Positions 11,881 to 21,800 of a stretch of 64,000 nt of DNA are shown here, one piece after another; position 1 is the first letter of the stretch, and every line of letters begins with the position of its first letter. The stretch is from Sipunculus nudus (lineage: Eukaryota > Annelida > Sipuncula > Golfingiida > Sipunculidae). Where the stretch lies: positions 30,073,456 to 30,137,455 of the forward strand of contig CM049312.1 in the NCBI GenBank assembly GCA_026874595.1. The letters are read 5' to 3'. The translations under genes were made by a program, and so were the position numbers. Below the pieces are notes generated by a model. That model was not told where the DNA came from. It saw nothing but the letters and a program-made list of their open reading frames with translations, and ran no database searches.

Positions 11881-12355
11881 CAGACAGACAGACAAACAAA
11901 CAAACAAACAGACAAACAGACATCCGCGACTGACCAACCTGCTTGCAGAAATCGAAGATTTCCGGCAAGCAACAAACAGACATCCGCGACTGACCAACCT
12001 GCTTGCAGAAATCGAAGATTTCCGGCAAGCAACAAACAAACAGACAAACAGACATCCGCGACTGACCAACCTGCTTGCCGAAATCGAAGATTTCCGGCAA
12101 GCAACAAACAGACATCCGCGACTGACCAACCTGCTTGCAGAAATCGAAGATTTCCGGCAAGCAACAAACAAACAGACAAACAGACATCCGCGACTGACCA
12201 ACCTGCTTGCAGAAATCGAAGATTTCCGGCAAGCAACAAACAAACATACGGACTGATCAACATGCTTGCCGAATCTTTGATTCCGGCAAGCAACAAACAG
12301 ACATCCGCGACTGACCAACCTGCTTGCAGAAATCGAAGATTTCCGGCAAGCAATA
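11880..12355 (+). repeat. Hairpin minisatellite, seven copies of 60 or 72 bp
   Basis: Copies begin CATCCGCGACTGACCAACCT at 11921, 11981, 12053, 12113, 12185 and 12302, plus a shorter variant near 12246. Spacing alternates between 60 and 72 bp according to how many AACAGAC repeats lie between units. Each copy can fold: GCTTGC-GAAATC, loop GAA, GATTTC-GCAAGC. Unit lengths are multiples of three, so long open frames run through both strands (for example 11818-12498). They are translations of the repeat, not a gene. Confidence 0.9.
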
Positions 12356-13409
12356 AAGTTGTGACTGTGCCTCCAACATGTACGATCATAGATGCGGCCC
12401 GGAGAGGCCGTCACGCACCGCTGCACACGCCGGCCGCCCACCGTAAGGACCCTGCCGCCACTTGCGGCGACGGCACGTGTCTTCGTGGTTTGGCGTAAAA
12501 CGGCGTGAGATTTGACGAGACTAACAATGTAACCCCTGAATGTGACCGCGAGTGTCAGCCGCTATGCAGCGCTGCAAACCATGTGTCTGTAGCGTCAAAA
12601 ATGACAGAATTATAGGCATTTCTTTGAATGGTCACGTGTTCTCGTTTCACGAGAAACGGTGCGGGATATGACGAGACTTGCGATTGAACGGCTTAGAACT
12701 AGAGGGATGCTGTCTAACGCCAAAAACCAGACCTTTCTATCGCAAATATCAACAGAGATAGAAGCTGGAAAACTCCGCATTTTCAGATGGTCAAGTTTTA
12801 CCCCAAAATTCGGTAACCATGGTAACGGCAGCACAAAGCTACATGTGCGAAGGGATAAGCCAATGTTCCTAGTTTCAGATACGACAAAAAAAATGGTGTC
12901 ACGTTTAATATTTTTTGAGATATTGCAGAAAAATGATATGTTACAGTGTTTCATGTACCACGCCCCCTGGTGGCTATTTCCAAAAAATGAAAAATTGGTT
13001 TCGAGATATTTCTAAATAACACAAAATATGTCATTTTCAAAGTCATAGTTTAAAAAATGCGACCTGTAAGCCATATTTAATGAAATCTCGAAAATTCTCG
13101 TTTGACGAGAAATGGTGCGAGATTTTAAGAGACTTTCACTTGTATGATAAAAAGCTTATTTAGTACTATCTGATGCAAAAAACTAGAACTCTCTAGCTTT
13201 AAAAATGACAAAGTTAGAAAAATTAGGCCTTTTATTTTCGAAAATCATGAGTTTTCCCCAAAAATGTGTGACCATAGAAACAGCAGATTTCAGCAACATA
13301 TATATCAGAAGAAATGCCTTGGAATGCCGATTAAAATGAGCCATGTTTGAAGTGGCTATGACAAATAGTAATGGAGATATGAAGAAAAGAGCACTTTAGG
13401 AACTTTTGA

Positions 13410-13434
13410 TGACCTTGACCTTGACCTTTGACCT
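13410..13434 (+). promoter_or_regulatory. Perfect TGACCT cluster: DR1 plus two extended half-sites
   Basis: Read on the minus strand, this is AGGTCAAAGGTCA (a perfect direct repeat with one-base spacing, the classical HNF4/RXR/COUP-TF type) followed by two overlapping TCAAGGTCA sites of the SF-1/ERR type. Identical 25 bp clusters lie at 14743-14767, 16075-16099 and 17715-17739. Variants lie at 2576, 2875, 4323, 4622, 6044 and 11756. Receptor binding is inference. Confidence 0.5.
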
Positions 13435-13534
13435 ATATTGCCCAAAAACAATAGGCCTCCAGGACTTTTCCTTGTCTACCATCTGTGTAAGTTTAAAAGC
13501 AATTGCTGCAAAATTGTGGCCTGTAGAGAGTACA

Positions 13535-13688
13535 CAGACAGACAGACAGACAAACAGACAAACAGACATCCGCGACTGACCAACCTGCTTGCAGAAATCG
13601 AAGATTTCCGGCAAGCAACAAACAGACAAACAGACATCCGCGACTGACCAACCTGCTTGCAGAAATCGAAGATTTCCGGCAAGCAATA
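13535..13688 (+). repeat. Hairpin minisatellite, two copies
   Basis: GACA/AACA microsatellite followed by two copies of the CATCCGCGACTGACC unit with the GCTTGC...GCAAGC hairpin. The same arrangement lies at 14868-15021, and a shorter one at 16198-16360. Confidence 0.85.
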
Positions 13689-15021
13689 AAGTTGTGACTG
13701 TGCCTCCAACATGTACGGTAATAGATGGGGCCCGGAGAGGCCGTCACGGACCGCTGCACACGCCGGCCGCCCACCGTAAGGACCCTGCCGCCACTTGCGG
13801 CGACGGCACGTGTCTTCGTGGTTTGGCGTAAAACGGCGCGAGATTTGACGAGACTAACAATGTAACCCCTGAATGTGACCGCGAGTGTCAGCCGCTATGC
13901 AGCGCTGCAAACCATGTGTCTGTAGCGTCAAAAATGACAGAATTATAGGCATTTCTTTGAATGGTCACGTGTTCTCGTTTCACGAGAAACGGTGCGGGAT
14001 ATGACGAGACTTGCGATTGAACGGCTTAGAACTAGAGGGATGCTGTCTAACGCCAAAAACCAGACCTTTCTATCGCAAATATCAACAGAGATAGAAGCTG
14101 GAAAACTCCGCATTTTCAGATGGTCAAGTTTTACCCCAAAATTCGGTAACCATGGTAACGGCAGCACAAAGCTACATGTGCGAAGGGATAAGCCAATGTT
14201 CCTAGTTTCAGATACGACAAAAAAAATGGTGTCACGTTTAATATTTTTTGAGATATTGCAGAAAAATGATATGTTACAGTGTTTCATGTACCACGCCCCC
14301 TGGTGGCTATTTCCAAAAAATGAAAAATTGGTTTCGAGATATTTCTAAATAACACAAAATATGTCATTTTCAAAGTCATAGTTTAAAAAATGCGACCTGT
14401 AAGCCATATTTAATGAAATCTCGAAAATTCTCGTTTGACGAGAAATGGTGCGAGATTTTAAGAGACTTTCACTTGTATGATAAAAAGCTTATTTAGTACT
14501 ATCTGATGCAAAAAACTAGAACTCTCTAGCTTTAAAAATGACAAAGTTAGAAAAATTAGGCCTTTTATTTTCGAAAATCATGAGTTTTCCCCCAAAATGT
14601 GTGACCATAGAAACAGCAGATTTCAGCAACATATATATCAGAAGAAATGCCTTGGAATGCCGATTAAAATGAGCCATGTTTGAAGTGGCTATGACAAATA
14701 GTAATGGAGATATGAAGAAAAGAGCACTTTAGGAACTTTTGATGACCTTGACCTTGACCTTTGACCTATATTGCCCAAAAACAATAGGCCTCCAGGACTT
14801 TTCCTTGTCTACCATCTGTGTAAGTTTAAAAGCAATTGCTGCAAAATTGTGGCCTGTAGAGAGTACACAGACAGACAGACAGACAAACAGACAAACAGAC
14901 ATCCGCGACTGACCAACCTGCTTGCAGAAATCGAAGATTTCCGGCAAGCAACAAACAGACAAACAGACATCCGCGACTGACCAACCTGCTTGCAGAAATC
15001 GAAGATTTCCGGCAAGCAATA
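13689..15021 (+). repeat. 1333 bp tandem unit, copy 2
   Basis: Nearly identical to copy 1 over its full length; the matching points 12659, 13992 and 15325 are exactly 1333 bp apart. Such low divergence means recent unequal exchange or gene conversion, or an assembly effect. CTCF-like motif at 14291, TGACCT cluster at 14743. Confidence 0.9.
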
Positions 15022-16198
15022 AAGTTGTGACTGTGCCTCCAACATGTACGGTAATAGATGGGGCCCGGAGAGGCCGTCACGGACCGCTGCACACGCCGGC
15101 CGCCCACCGTAAGGACCCTGCCGCCACTTGCGGCGACGGCACGTGTCTTCGTGGTTTGGCGTAAAACGGCGCGAGATTTGACGAGACTAACAATGTAACC
15201 CCTGAATGTGACCGCGAGTGTCAGCCGCTATGCAGCGCTGCAAACCATGTGTCTGTAGCGTCAAAAATGACAGAATTATAGGCATTTCTTTGAATGGTCA
15301 CGTGTTCTCGTTTCACGAGAAACGGTGCGGGATATGACGAGACTTGCGATTGAACGGCTTAGAACTAGAGGGATGCTGTCTAACGCCAAAAACCAGACCT
15401 TTCTATCGCAAATATCAACAGAGATAGAAGCTGGAAAACTCCGCATTTTCAGATGGTCAAGTTTTACCCCAAAATTCGGTAACCATGGTAACGGCAGCAC
15501 AAAGCTACATGTGCGAAGGGATAAGCCAATGTTCCTAGTTTCAGATACGACAAAAAAAATGGTGTCACGTTTAATATTTTTTGAGATATTGCAGAAAAAT
15601 GATATGTTACAGTGTTTCATGTACCACGCCCCCTGGTGGCTATTTCCAAAAAATGAAAAATTGGTTTCGAGATATTTCTAAATAACACAAAATATGTCAT
15701 TTTCAAAGTCATAGTTTAAAAAATGCGACCTGTAAGCCATATTTAATGAAATCTCGAAAATTCTCGTTTACGAGAAATGGTGCGAGATTTTACGAGACTT
15801 TCACTTGTATGATAAAAAGCTTATTTAGTACTATCTGATGCAAAAAACTAGAACTCTCTAGCTTTGAAAATGACAAAGTTAGAAAAATTAGGCCTTTTAT
15901 TTTCGAAAATCATGAGTTTTCCCCCAAAATGTGTAACCATAGAAACAGCAGATTTCAGCAACATATATATCAGAAGAAAGGCCTTGGAATGCCGATTAAA
16001 ATGAGCCATGTTTGAAGTGGCCAAGACAAATAGTAATGGAGATATGAAGAAAAGAGCACTTTAGGAACTTTTGATGACCTTGACCTTGACCTTTGACCTA
16101 TATTGCCCAAAAACAATAGGCCTCCAGGACTTTTCCTTGTCTACCATCTGTGTAAGTTTAAAAGCAATTGCTGCAAAATGGTGGCCTGTAGAGAGTAC

Positions 16199-16241
<43 letters not shown>

Positions 16242-16360
16242 AACAGACATCCGCGACTGACCAACCTGCTTGCAGAAATCGAAGATTTCCGGCAAGCAAT
16301 AAACAGACATTTGCGACTGGCCAACCTGCCTGCAGAAATGGAAGATTTCCGGCAAGCAAT
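15022..16360 (+). repeat. 1333 bp tandem unit, copy 3 with altered end
   Basis: Matches copies 1 and 2 until about 15770, where a base is missing in the hairpin (CTCGTTTACGAG). Small differences then increase. The microsatellite is expanded (GACA repeated from 16200), and the last minisatellite copy has changed arms (CTGCCTGCAGAAATGGAAG). This copy marks the transition out of the homogenised block. Confidence 0.85.
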
Positions 16361-16790
16361 TAAAAAAAAAACCGTTCGGGTCCTTTCCTGAAGGACTCAC
16401 CGACCGAAACTTTGGACAGCAATCACCTGCATGCGCACAGATGTGCAGGCACGCGTTTTAGGTCTGACCAGGTCTGACCAGGTCTGAGGGCACACTGGAA
16501 TGGTGACATTCCTATGGCCCTGAGAAAATGGTCAGCCCGTCCGGTATATTTATTCACAAGTTTTTACCAGGAAATGGCCGTGGTCCCCGCTACGCCAATT
16601 AATTCATCCCGTCGGCTGCGGGCCTGAATTGGCATTTGGCCCGATGGACCCTACACAAAACGAGCAAACTGCGCTGATTGTCGCTCATACCTACACGAGT
16701 CTTTGTCTTACTAAAACGCGTGTCATCGTGCATTCCTGCATGACTCTGTGCATTCAGGTTTCCCTCCGTTTATATGGACATACTGACAAA
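16361..16790. other. Break between repeat blocks
   Basis: A run of A, then sequence unlike the array. It includes three direct copies of AGGTCTGACC at 16460-16490. No gene is seen. The repeat system resumes near 16790 with GACAAAGTGACACAAGACCG. Confidence 0.5.
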
Positions 16791-18068
16791 GTGACACAAG
16801 ACCGAGACCAGATGACTTAACCAGGTTATGGAGAAGACTCAGACGAAGAACATAAGCTATGGTTTATGTAATTGAGTCTTTGGGTTTTAGAGATATGGCC
16901 AATATGATGATATGTGTGTGAGGGTCATGTGCACCGCCCCCTAGCGGCCAATTCTGGAAAATGATAAATCGGTTTCGAGATATTAGTGTAAGACATAAGA
17001 TGTAATAGTTTTAAAAGGATTCTTTCAAAACTGTGGCCTGTAGAATGCTATATGTGAGACGCAAGAACCGGCAAGCAAGCGAATTTAAGGACAACTGAGA
17101 AACAGACGGACACACAGACAAAGTGACTCAAGATTGAGACCAAATGAATACACCAGGTTTTTGGAAAGACCCAGAGGAAGAAAATAAGCTATAGTTTATG
17201 TAAATGATGTTTATAGTTTTGGCGATATGGCCAAAACATGATATGTTGGGGAGGTTTGCATACAGCGCCACCTAGCGGCTGCATTCAAAAAATGGAACAA
17301 CAATTTCGAGATAATAGTGTAGGACTTACGATATGTCAGTTTCAAAAAGATTCCTGCAATACTGTAACCTCCAGGGCAAGATTACTGAAATCTCGAAATA
17401 TCTCGTTTGACGAGATATTATACGAGATATCGCGAGACTTTTAATAAAATCTTGCAGTACTTCTTAAATGCTACCTAATGCAAAAAACTAGACCTCTCTA
17501 GCTTTAAAAATGACAAAGTTAGAAAAATAAGACCCCAGATTTTCGAATATTATGATTTTTTCCCAAAAATTCGTAACCATGGTAACGGCCAATTTGAAAG
17601 AGCTACACACCAAAAGAAAGGCCTGGGAATAACCTTTAAAATGAGCTATGTTTGAAGAAGATATCCCTAAAAGTAACAAAGATATGAAGAAAAAACCGTT
17701 TTGTATACTTTTGATGACCTTGACCTTGACCTTTGACCTATATTGCCCCAAAACAATAGGCCTCCAGGACTTTTGCTTTTCTACCAGCTGTATAAGTTTA
17801 AAAGCAATTGCTGGAAAATTGTGGCCTGTAGAGAGTACACAGACAGACAGACAAACAAACAAACAAACAGACAAACAGACATCCGCGACTGACCAACCTG
17901 CTTGCAGAAATCGAAGATTTCCGGCAAGCAACAAACAGACAAACAGACATCCGCGACTGACCAACCTGCTTGCAGAAATCGAAGATTTCCGGCAAGCAAC
18001 AAACAGACAAACAGACATCCGCTACTGACCAACCTGCTTGCAGAAATCGAAGATTTCCGGCAAGCAAT
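16790..18068 (+). repeat. Array II, last block: two monomers, terminal module, minisatellite
   Basis: This block has the order of array I (monomers with motifs at 16932 and 17263, ATCTCGTTTGACGAGAT hairpin near 17400, terminal module 17625-17860) but ends with three minisatellite copies as in array II. It therefore joins the two array types and shows that they are one system. Confidence 0.85.
17263..17280 (-). promoter_or_regulatory. CTCF-like motif with GGTGGC core
   Basis: The minus strand reads AGCCGCTAGGTGGCGCTG, the alternative CTCF core form (AGGTGGC). The copy at 16932-16949 reads GGCCGCTAGGGGGCGGTG, 331 bp upstream. Confidence 0.5.
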
Positions 18069-18470
18069 AAATAAAAGAAACCAAAATTGCAATCTCAGAA
18101 ACGGCTGGAGCTATCATCAACAAATTTTGTGCAAATGTTGGTCACATGAGTCATATCTGAAATTTAGATATTGACGGCGCCACCTGCATCAACCTTTCTT
18201 GAGCAGGGGTCATCGGTTATCAGTACATAAACCCATAATTTCCTAGTAACAGCAGGAGCTGGCATCCCCAAAATTTACACTAAAATCAGTCACATATGAA
18301 ATGTTCTTGGATACAGGTTTTTGTCGCCACCTGTATCATTTTATATTTTACGGGGAAAAGCTTGAAAGAGTATTTTGTGCAAACATGTCTCATATTTGAA
18401 ATTGAGGTTCTGTGGTGCCACCTTCATCGAACCTTTTTTTATTATGCCAAAAACCTTGTAATTTTAGCCT
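18069..18470 (+). repeat. Diverged tandem repeat, three copies of about 120 bp
   Basis: Three loosely related units share GGAGCT-ATC, a CAAAATTT-type run, GTCACAT-ATGAAAT and a ..CGCCACCTG.ATC segment (18176, 18325, 18414). The last segment recalls the half motif of the CTCF-like sites. They are old and strongly diverged. Confidence 0.55.
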
Positions 18471-19590
18471 CTTTCAGCTTAAAATTGTTTCATGATGAAA
18501 TTGAGGCTGAATGGTATTAGTTTCACAAGAATGTTATAAGTTCTCTCATTTTTATAAGAATAGATTTGGTTCATTGATTTTTGGTAGGGGCATAATAAGC
18601 TTATGTTACTCTTGTTGCCATTAGCAAGTCTTTATCAAATTTAGGGCTGCAATAGTCTTCTTATGCAAAAATGTTTCAATTTTAAATTCTGTAACATTGC
18701 ACAAAAATTATTCTTAGGTAGGCTCTTTACACGGCGCCTTACCTATCGGCCTGTTACCTATATCGTCGGCGCTGTTTGTTTTGACCTCTTATCTTGAATC
18801 GCTACACAAGAGGGGAGCACTGTATTTTGGTCCCTGTGCTGGAAGAAACAACCTCTATGTGCAAACGGTTTACCTGCCAAGCAAGGAATACACGGAGCCA
18901 ATGTTGTTTATTTATTTTGAGCGACAGCTCATCGCCCCGGCAACCGTTTGAACAGGCCACGGGCTCAGAGAATATTGCCAAATCGGTCGATGATGCGCGA
19001 ATGCAGAGGGAGCAATTAAAATTCAACTGTTCTTTACTTAGTGTAACCATCTAACTGTAATAAGGCGGCGCTTGAAACGCAGCTATGGTTGGAGCCAGGA
19101 TGCCTGTCGAGTGTTTGTTAATTGGCATCTAGTTGGCTCTTTGTCACATCATACGCACGTTTTTCAGCAGACAACCACCCGCCACCTGGTGTCCAGTTGT
19201 ATCATAAACGGTCAAACGAGGCAGCGGGAAAATCAGGTTCTTCTTTAGAAGCGCAAGATTTCCGCTGTTTCGGGAGCGTAATTCTTAGGTGGTCTTTGAT
19301 CAAGTTTACTTGAATGACTTTTGGCAGAACTATTGGACCTTTAACAATGAAAGGACTGGACCTTTTATCAATCTAAACATTTTGATGAAAAGTCGTTTAT
19401 GTCGGCTTGAAAAAAAAAGCATTTTAGCCAAAGTCTTTCAGTATGTGTAAACGGATTTATCAAAAGACCAAGATTGTGTCTGTATCCAAAAATAGCTTGG
19501 CAGACTGCCAATTGTTTTAGATTTGGTAACAGGCAAAAAGTCGATCTGAGTCTATTTATAGCTTTGGCAGACTGCGAACTGTATCCAATT
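18471..19590. other. No gene seen
   Basis: Overlapping open frames on both strands at 18794-19054 have no recognisable domain or splice context, so I do not call a gene. TTGGCAGACTGC occurs twice (19495 and 19564) with similar flanks. Confidence 0.45.
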
Positions 19591-19860
19591 ACACAACAGA
19601 GCAAGAGTTTACTTAGTGCAGCCAGATATAGGTCAAGTGTTTACTCATTGCAGCCAGGTACAGGCCAAGAGTCCAATGAGTGCACACAGAGTTTGCCAGG
19701 GGTCATAAGGTCAATTCAGCTCCTTTTCCTGAAATCTGCATGTGGATACCCCATGCCTCTCAGGCCTGCGTGTGAAAACCTCATGGGTGCCATGACCCTC
19801 AAGGCTGCATGTGGACACCTCATTAATGCCTGTAGCCCTGGAAACCGTCAGGGCTTTTAA
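19590..19860 (+). repeat. Short diverged tandem repeats
   Basis: Two versions of AGTGCAGCCAG-TA-AGG-CAAG (about 33 bp) are followed by three versions of a CTGCATGTGGA-ACCTCAT unit (about 40 bp). The plus-strand open frame at 19474-19860 is a by-product of this repetition. Confidence 0.55.
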
Positions 19861-19884
19861 GTTCATTTTAGTTTCACCTTGCTA

Positions 19885-20510
19885 GGCTTAAGGTATTGGT
19901 CTTAAATGTGGCATGTTCATCCATCTTGGAAAGTTTTATCATATACGAGACAGGTGGCGACACTTATCTGTCCGTTTTCGTAGAATAAATTAATACCTTT
20001 TCTCAGGAGTATTCGCAGTATTGGCCTGAAATGTGCATATCCATAGATCTTGGAATCCTCCATTTGTACCTTAGACTGGTGGCGCAATCTGCAATCGTTT
20101 TTCGTTGCATCCATCCGTACATGTGCTTTGGTGAATATTGCTCATATCTCAGGAGTGGGTCAAGGTATAAGTCTAAAATTTGGCATGTTCATTAATCTTG
20201 GAAAGTTGTCACGTAACCAGACGGGTGGCGGCAGGTGTTTTGTCGAAGAAATTAATGTCCTTTCTCATAGTTTTAGTTGACTATATTCAGCAGTGGTGTG
20301 ACATACCACTCATTCCGTACGTCACTTCACCCGTACCACTCTGACTTCGGCGAAGACACGTTGTCGCTTGTCAACGACCGGTTTTCTAGTTGTTTCATGC
20401 ACCTCTGCACATTTCCAAACAGTGGTTTGAAGTATCTGCCTGAAATTTCTCAAGTCCATACATCTTTGCTGGCTTTCTCTTACACAAGACTGGTGGTGCT
20501 CTTAACTATC
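19885..20510 (+). repeat. Diverged repeat of about 90 bp, four copies
   Basis: Copies near 19890, 20006, 20149 and 20420 share GGTAT-GGTCTGAAAT-TGGCAT, GTTCAT-CATCTTGGAAAGTT and GAGACTGGTGGCG. The GGTGGCG end is again half of a CTCF-like core. Spacing is irregular, 118 to 270 bp. Confidence 0.55.
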
Positions 20511-21133
20511 ATTTATATGTAGTGTGCATCCATGACATATTGCAGCAGTGACGTTTGTGTAATTGCTGCATACTCTCGGGTTCAAAATGTTCAAAATCGT
20601 ACATAAAAAATGTAAAACATGTACATGAAAAGTAACGGTCCAGCAAGGGACAATATATCTGATGTATATCCAATTGCACAGGTTCGCATTAGGCCTGTAG
20701 ACTTTGTTATAATTTAAATGAAATATGTGTGCGATATATAACTGTTAACAAAATTTAAAAAAATCGCAATAGTTTTGCACTATAATTGATAATTAAACAC
20801 GTCCTGCTCCTTTATAGTAATACATATTGCTTGTTCAACTGAATTAACTTCACTTGAGTTCTGTATTCCATGTGCTGCGAAATAAAGGCATCTTGATCGA
20901 ACACTTTTAGATTATACATTTTTTATCTATTATTTAATTTAGTCATACGTGTCCCCGAAGTAATTGCAGGAACCACCCCTGAAATACCACGAATATTTCG
21001 TGGAACTATTTCATAAATGAAAGCAAGTGTACAATACAACAACTGTATCACATATGGTACTTTCATCACAATTTGAACAATTTTCCCATTAGCTGCTGCA
21101 CTAGTTTGACAGATTAGACGCATGCGCAAATAA
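20511..21133. other. AT-rich, no gene seen
   Basis: The minus-strand open frame that reaches 21270 extends into the intron remnant at 21134 and has no known domain. No other structure was noted. Confidence 0.45.
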
Positions 21134-21414
21134 AAAAGGATGTCAATAAGCTGGATCTTATTTACACTACTCCGAGTGTCAATAAGGGCATCTATATACG
21201 ATTGAAATAGGGTTAAACAGTGGTTGATTAATAATAATATTGTCAAAAACAAATATCTCCACCTATCCATAACTACAAATCCTTTAAAATGTATATTCAG
21301 CTTCGTCCATTTTCAGGGAACGGATTCATAGTCAAAGCTTTAAGCGAGATCTAGCATGCGGTATTCAGATAGGAGGGAGAAATTTTTCCTGGTATTTCAA
21401 ATAGCATATCTTCT
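21134..21414 (+). other. C1q-gene intron remnant, left of the LINE insertion
   Basis: Reverse-complement similarity to 29975-30250, which is the intron upstream of a broken C1q exon on the other strand. Shared blocks include GAAATAGGGTTAAACAG, AACTACAAATCCTT and AGTCAAAGCT. The homology stops at ATCTTCT (21408-21414) and resumes at 28228, beyond the LINE. Confidence 0.75.
21408..21414. other. Target-site duplication, left copy
   Basis: ATCTTCT, repeated exactly at 28221-28227. The uninterrupted inverted relative reads through this point (GCATGTCTTCACATGG on the minus strand), which supports it as the insertion site. Confidence 0.75.
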
Positions 21415-21497
21415 ATTTTGAGCTCCATTAGTGTTGCGAGAATACTGGAAATTATGGACTGCTTGCCGACAAATTAATCTAGAATATTACGAAAATT

Positions 21498-21800
21498 ATG
21501 CCACCAAAGAATCCCTTGCAGGGAAAGCATACAATAGAAGCCTACACACTCGGAAAACACAGCCAAGCTTCGACGGTACATAGCAACATGAGTGCCATGG
21601 AGAGTCATGTCCAGGAAGCCTCACATGACGGACTGGAACACAAACAATATGAAGACATAATGGGTGCTATAAAGGGACTACAAACACCGAAAAGTGAAAC
21701 CCGTACATCTATCATTGAGGAAACTTCTAACAAGTTTGATGACAAAATAAATGAAATAGAGACTGGTTTAAATAACGCACAGGAAGAAGAAGGAGATTAG
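21498..21800 (+). pseudogene. LINE ORF1-like fragment
   Basis: A 100-residue frame starting MPPKNPLQGK, rich in Glu, Lys and Asn. The C-terminal half (NKFDDKINEIETGLNNAQEE) looks like the start of a coiled coil, as in L1-type ORF1 proteins. After the stop, other frames continue with basic sequence and a possible zinc-knuckle pair, so the original reading frame was probably longer. The assignment rests on position near the LINE 5' end and composition. Confidence 0.45.

Larger units (their letters stand above)
12356..13688 (+). repeat. 1333 bp tandem unit, copy 1
   Basis: Starts AAGTTGTGACTGTGCCTCCA, with a GC-rich first 130 bp (GGCCGTCACG, CCGGCCGCCC). Next come a TTCTCGTTTCACGAGAA hairpin, CCATGGTAACGG, a CTCF-like motif (12958), a second hairpin, the terminal module with a perfect TGACCT cluster (13410), and two minisatellite copies. 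Copies 2 and 3 follow at an offset of exactly 1333 bp. Copy 1 differs from copy 2 in its first 50 bp (GATCATAGATGCGG against GGTAATAGATGGGG). Confidence 0.9.
12958..15641 (-). promoter_or_regulatory. Three identical CTCF-like motifs, one per 1333 bp unit
   Basis: Copies at 12958-12975, 14291-14308 and 15624-15641 all read AGCCACCAGGGGGCGTGG on the minus strand. Because the units are nearly identical, mapping reads uniquely to any one site would be hard. Confidence 0.5.

Noticed and set aside
11917..12355. CRISPR-like array of short repeats
   Set aside because: The repeats follow each other directly or with microsatellite in between. There are no unique spacers, and the context is a eukaryotic genome.
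11818..12498. 226-codon plus-strand frame and overlapping 249- and 220-codon minus-strand frames
   Set aside because: They are produced by the 60/72 bp minisatellite, whose units are multiples of three and free of stops on both strands. The 'protein' repeats with the DNA unit and there is no gene context.
12610..15681. Identical 114- and 118-codon frames repeated three times
   Set aside because: They recur every 1333 bp with the tandem unit and overlap on opposite strands. There are no domains.
18794..19054. Overlapping 86- and 82-codon frames on both strands
   Set aside because: No domain, no splice borders, and nothing to prefer one strand.
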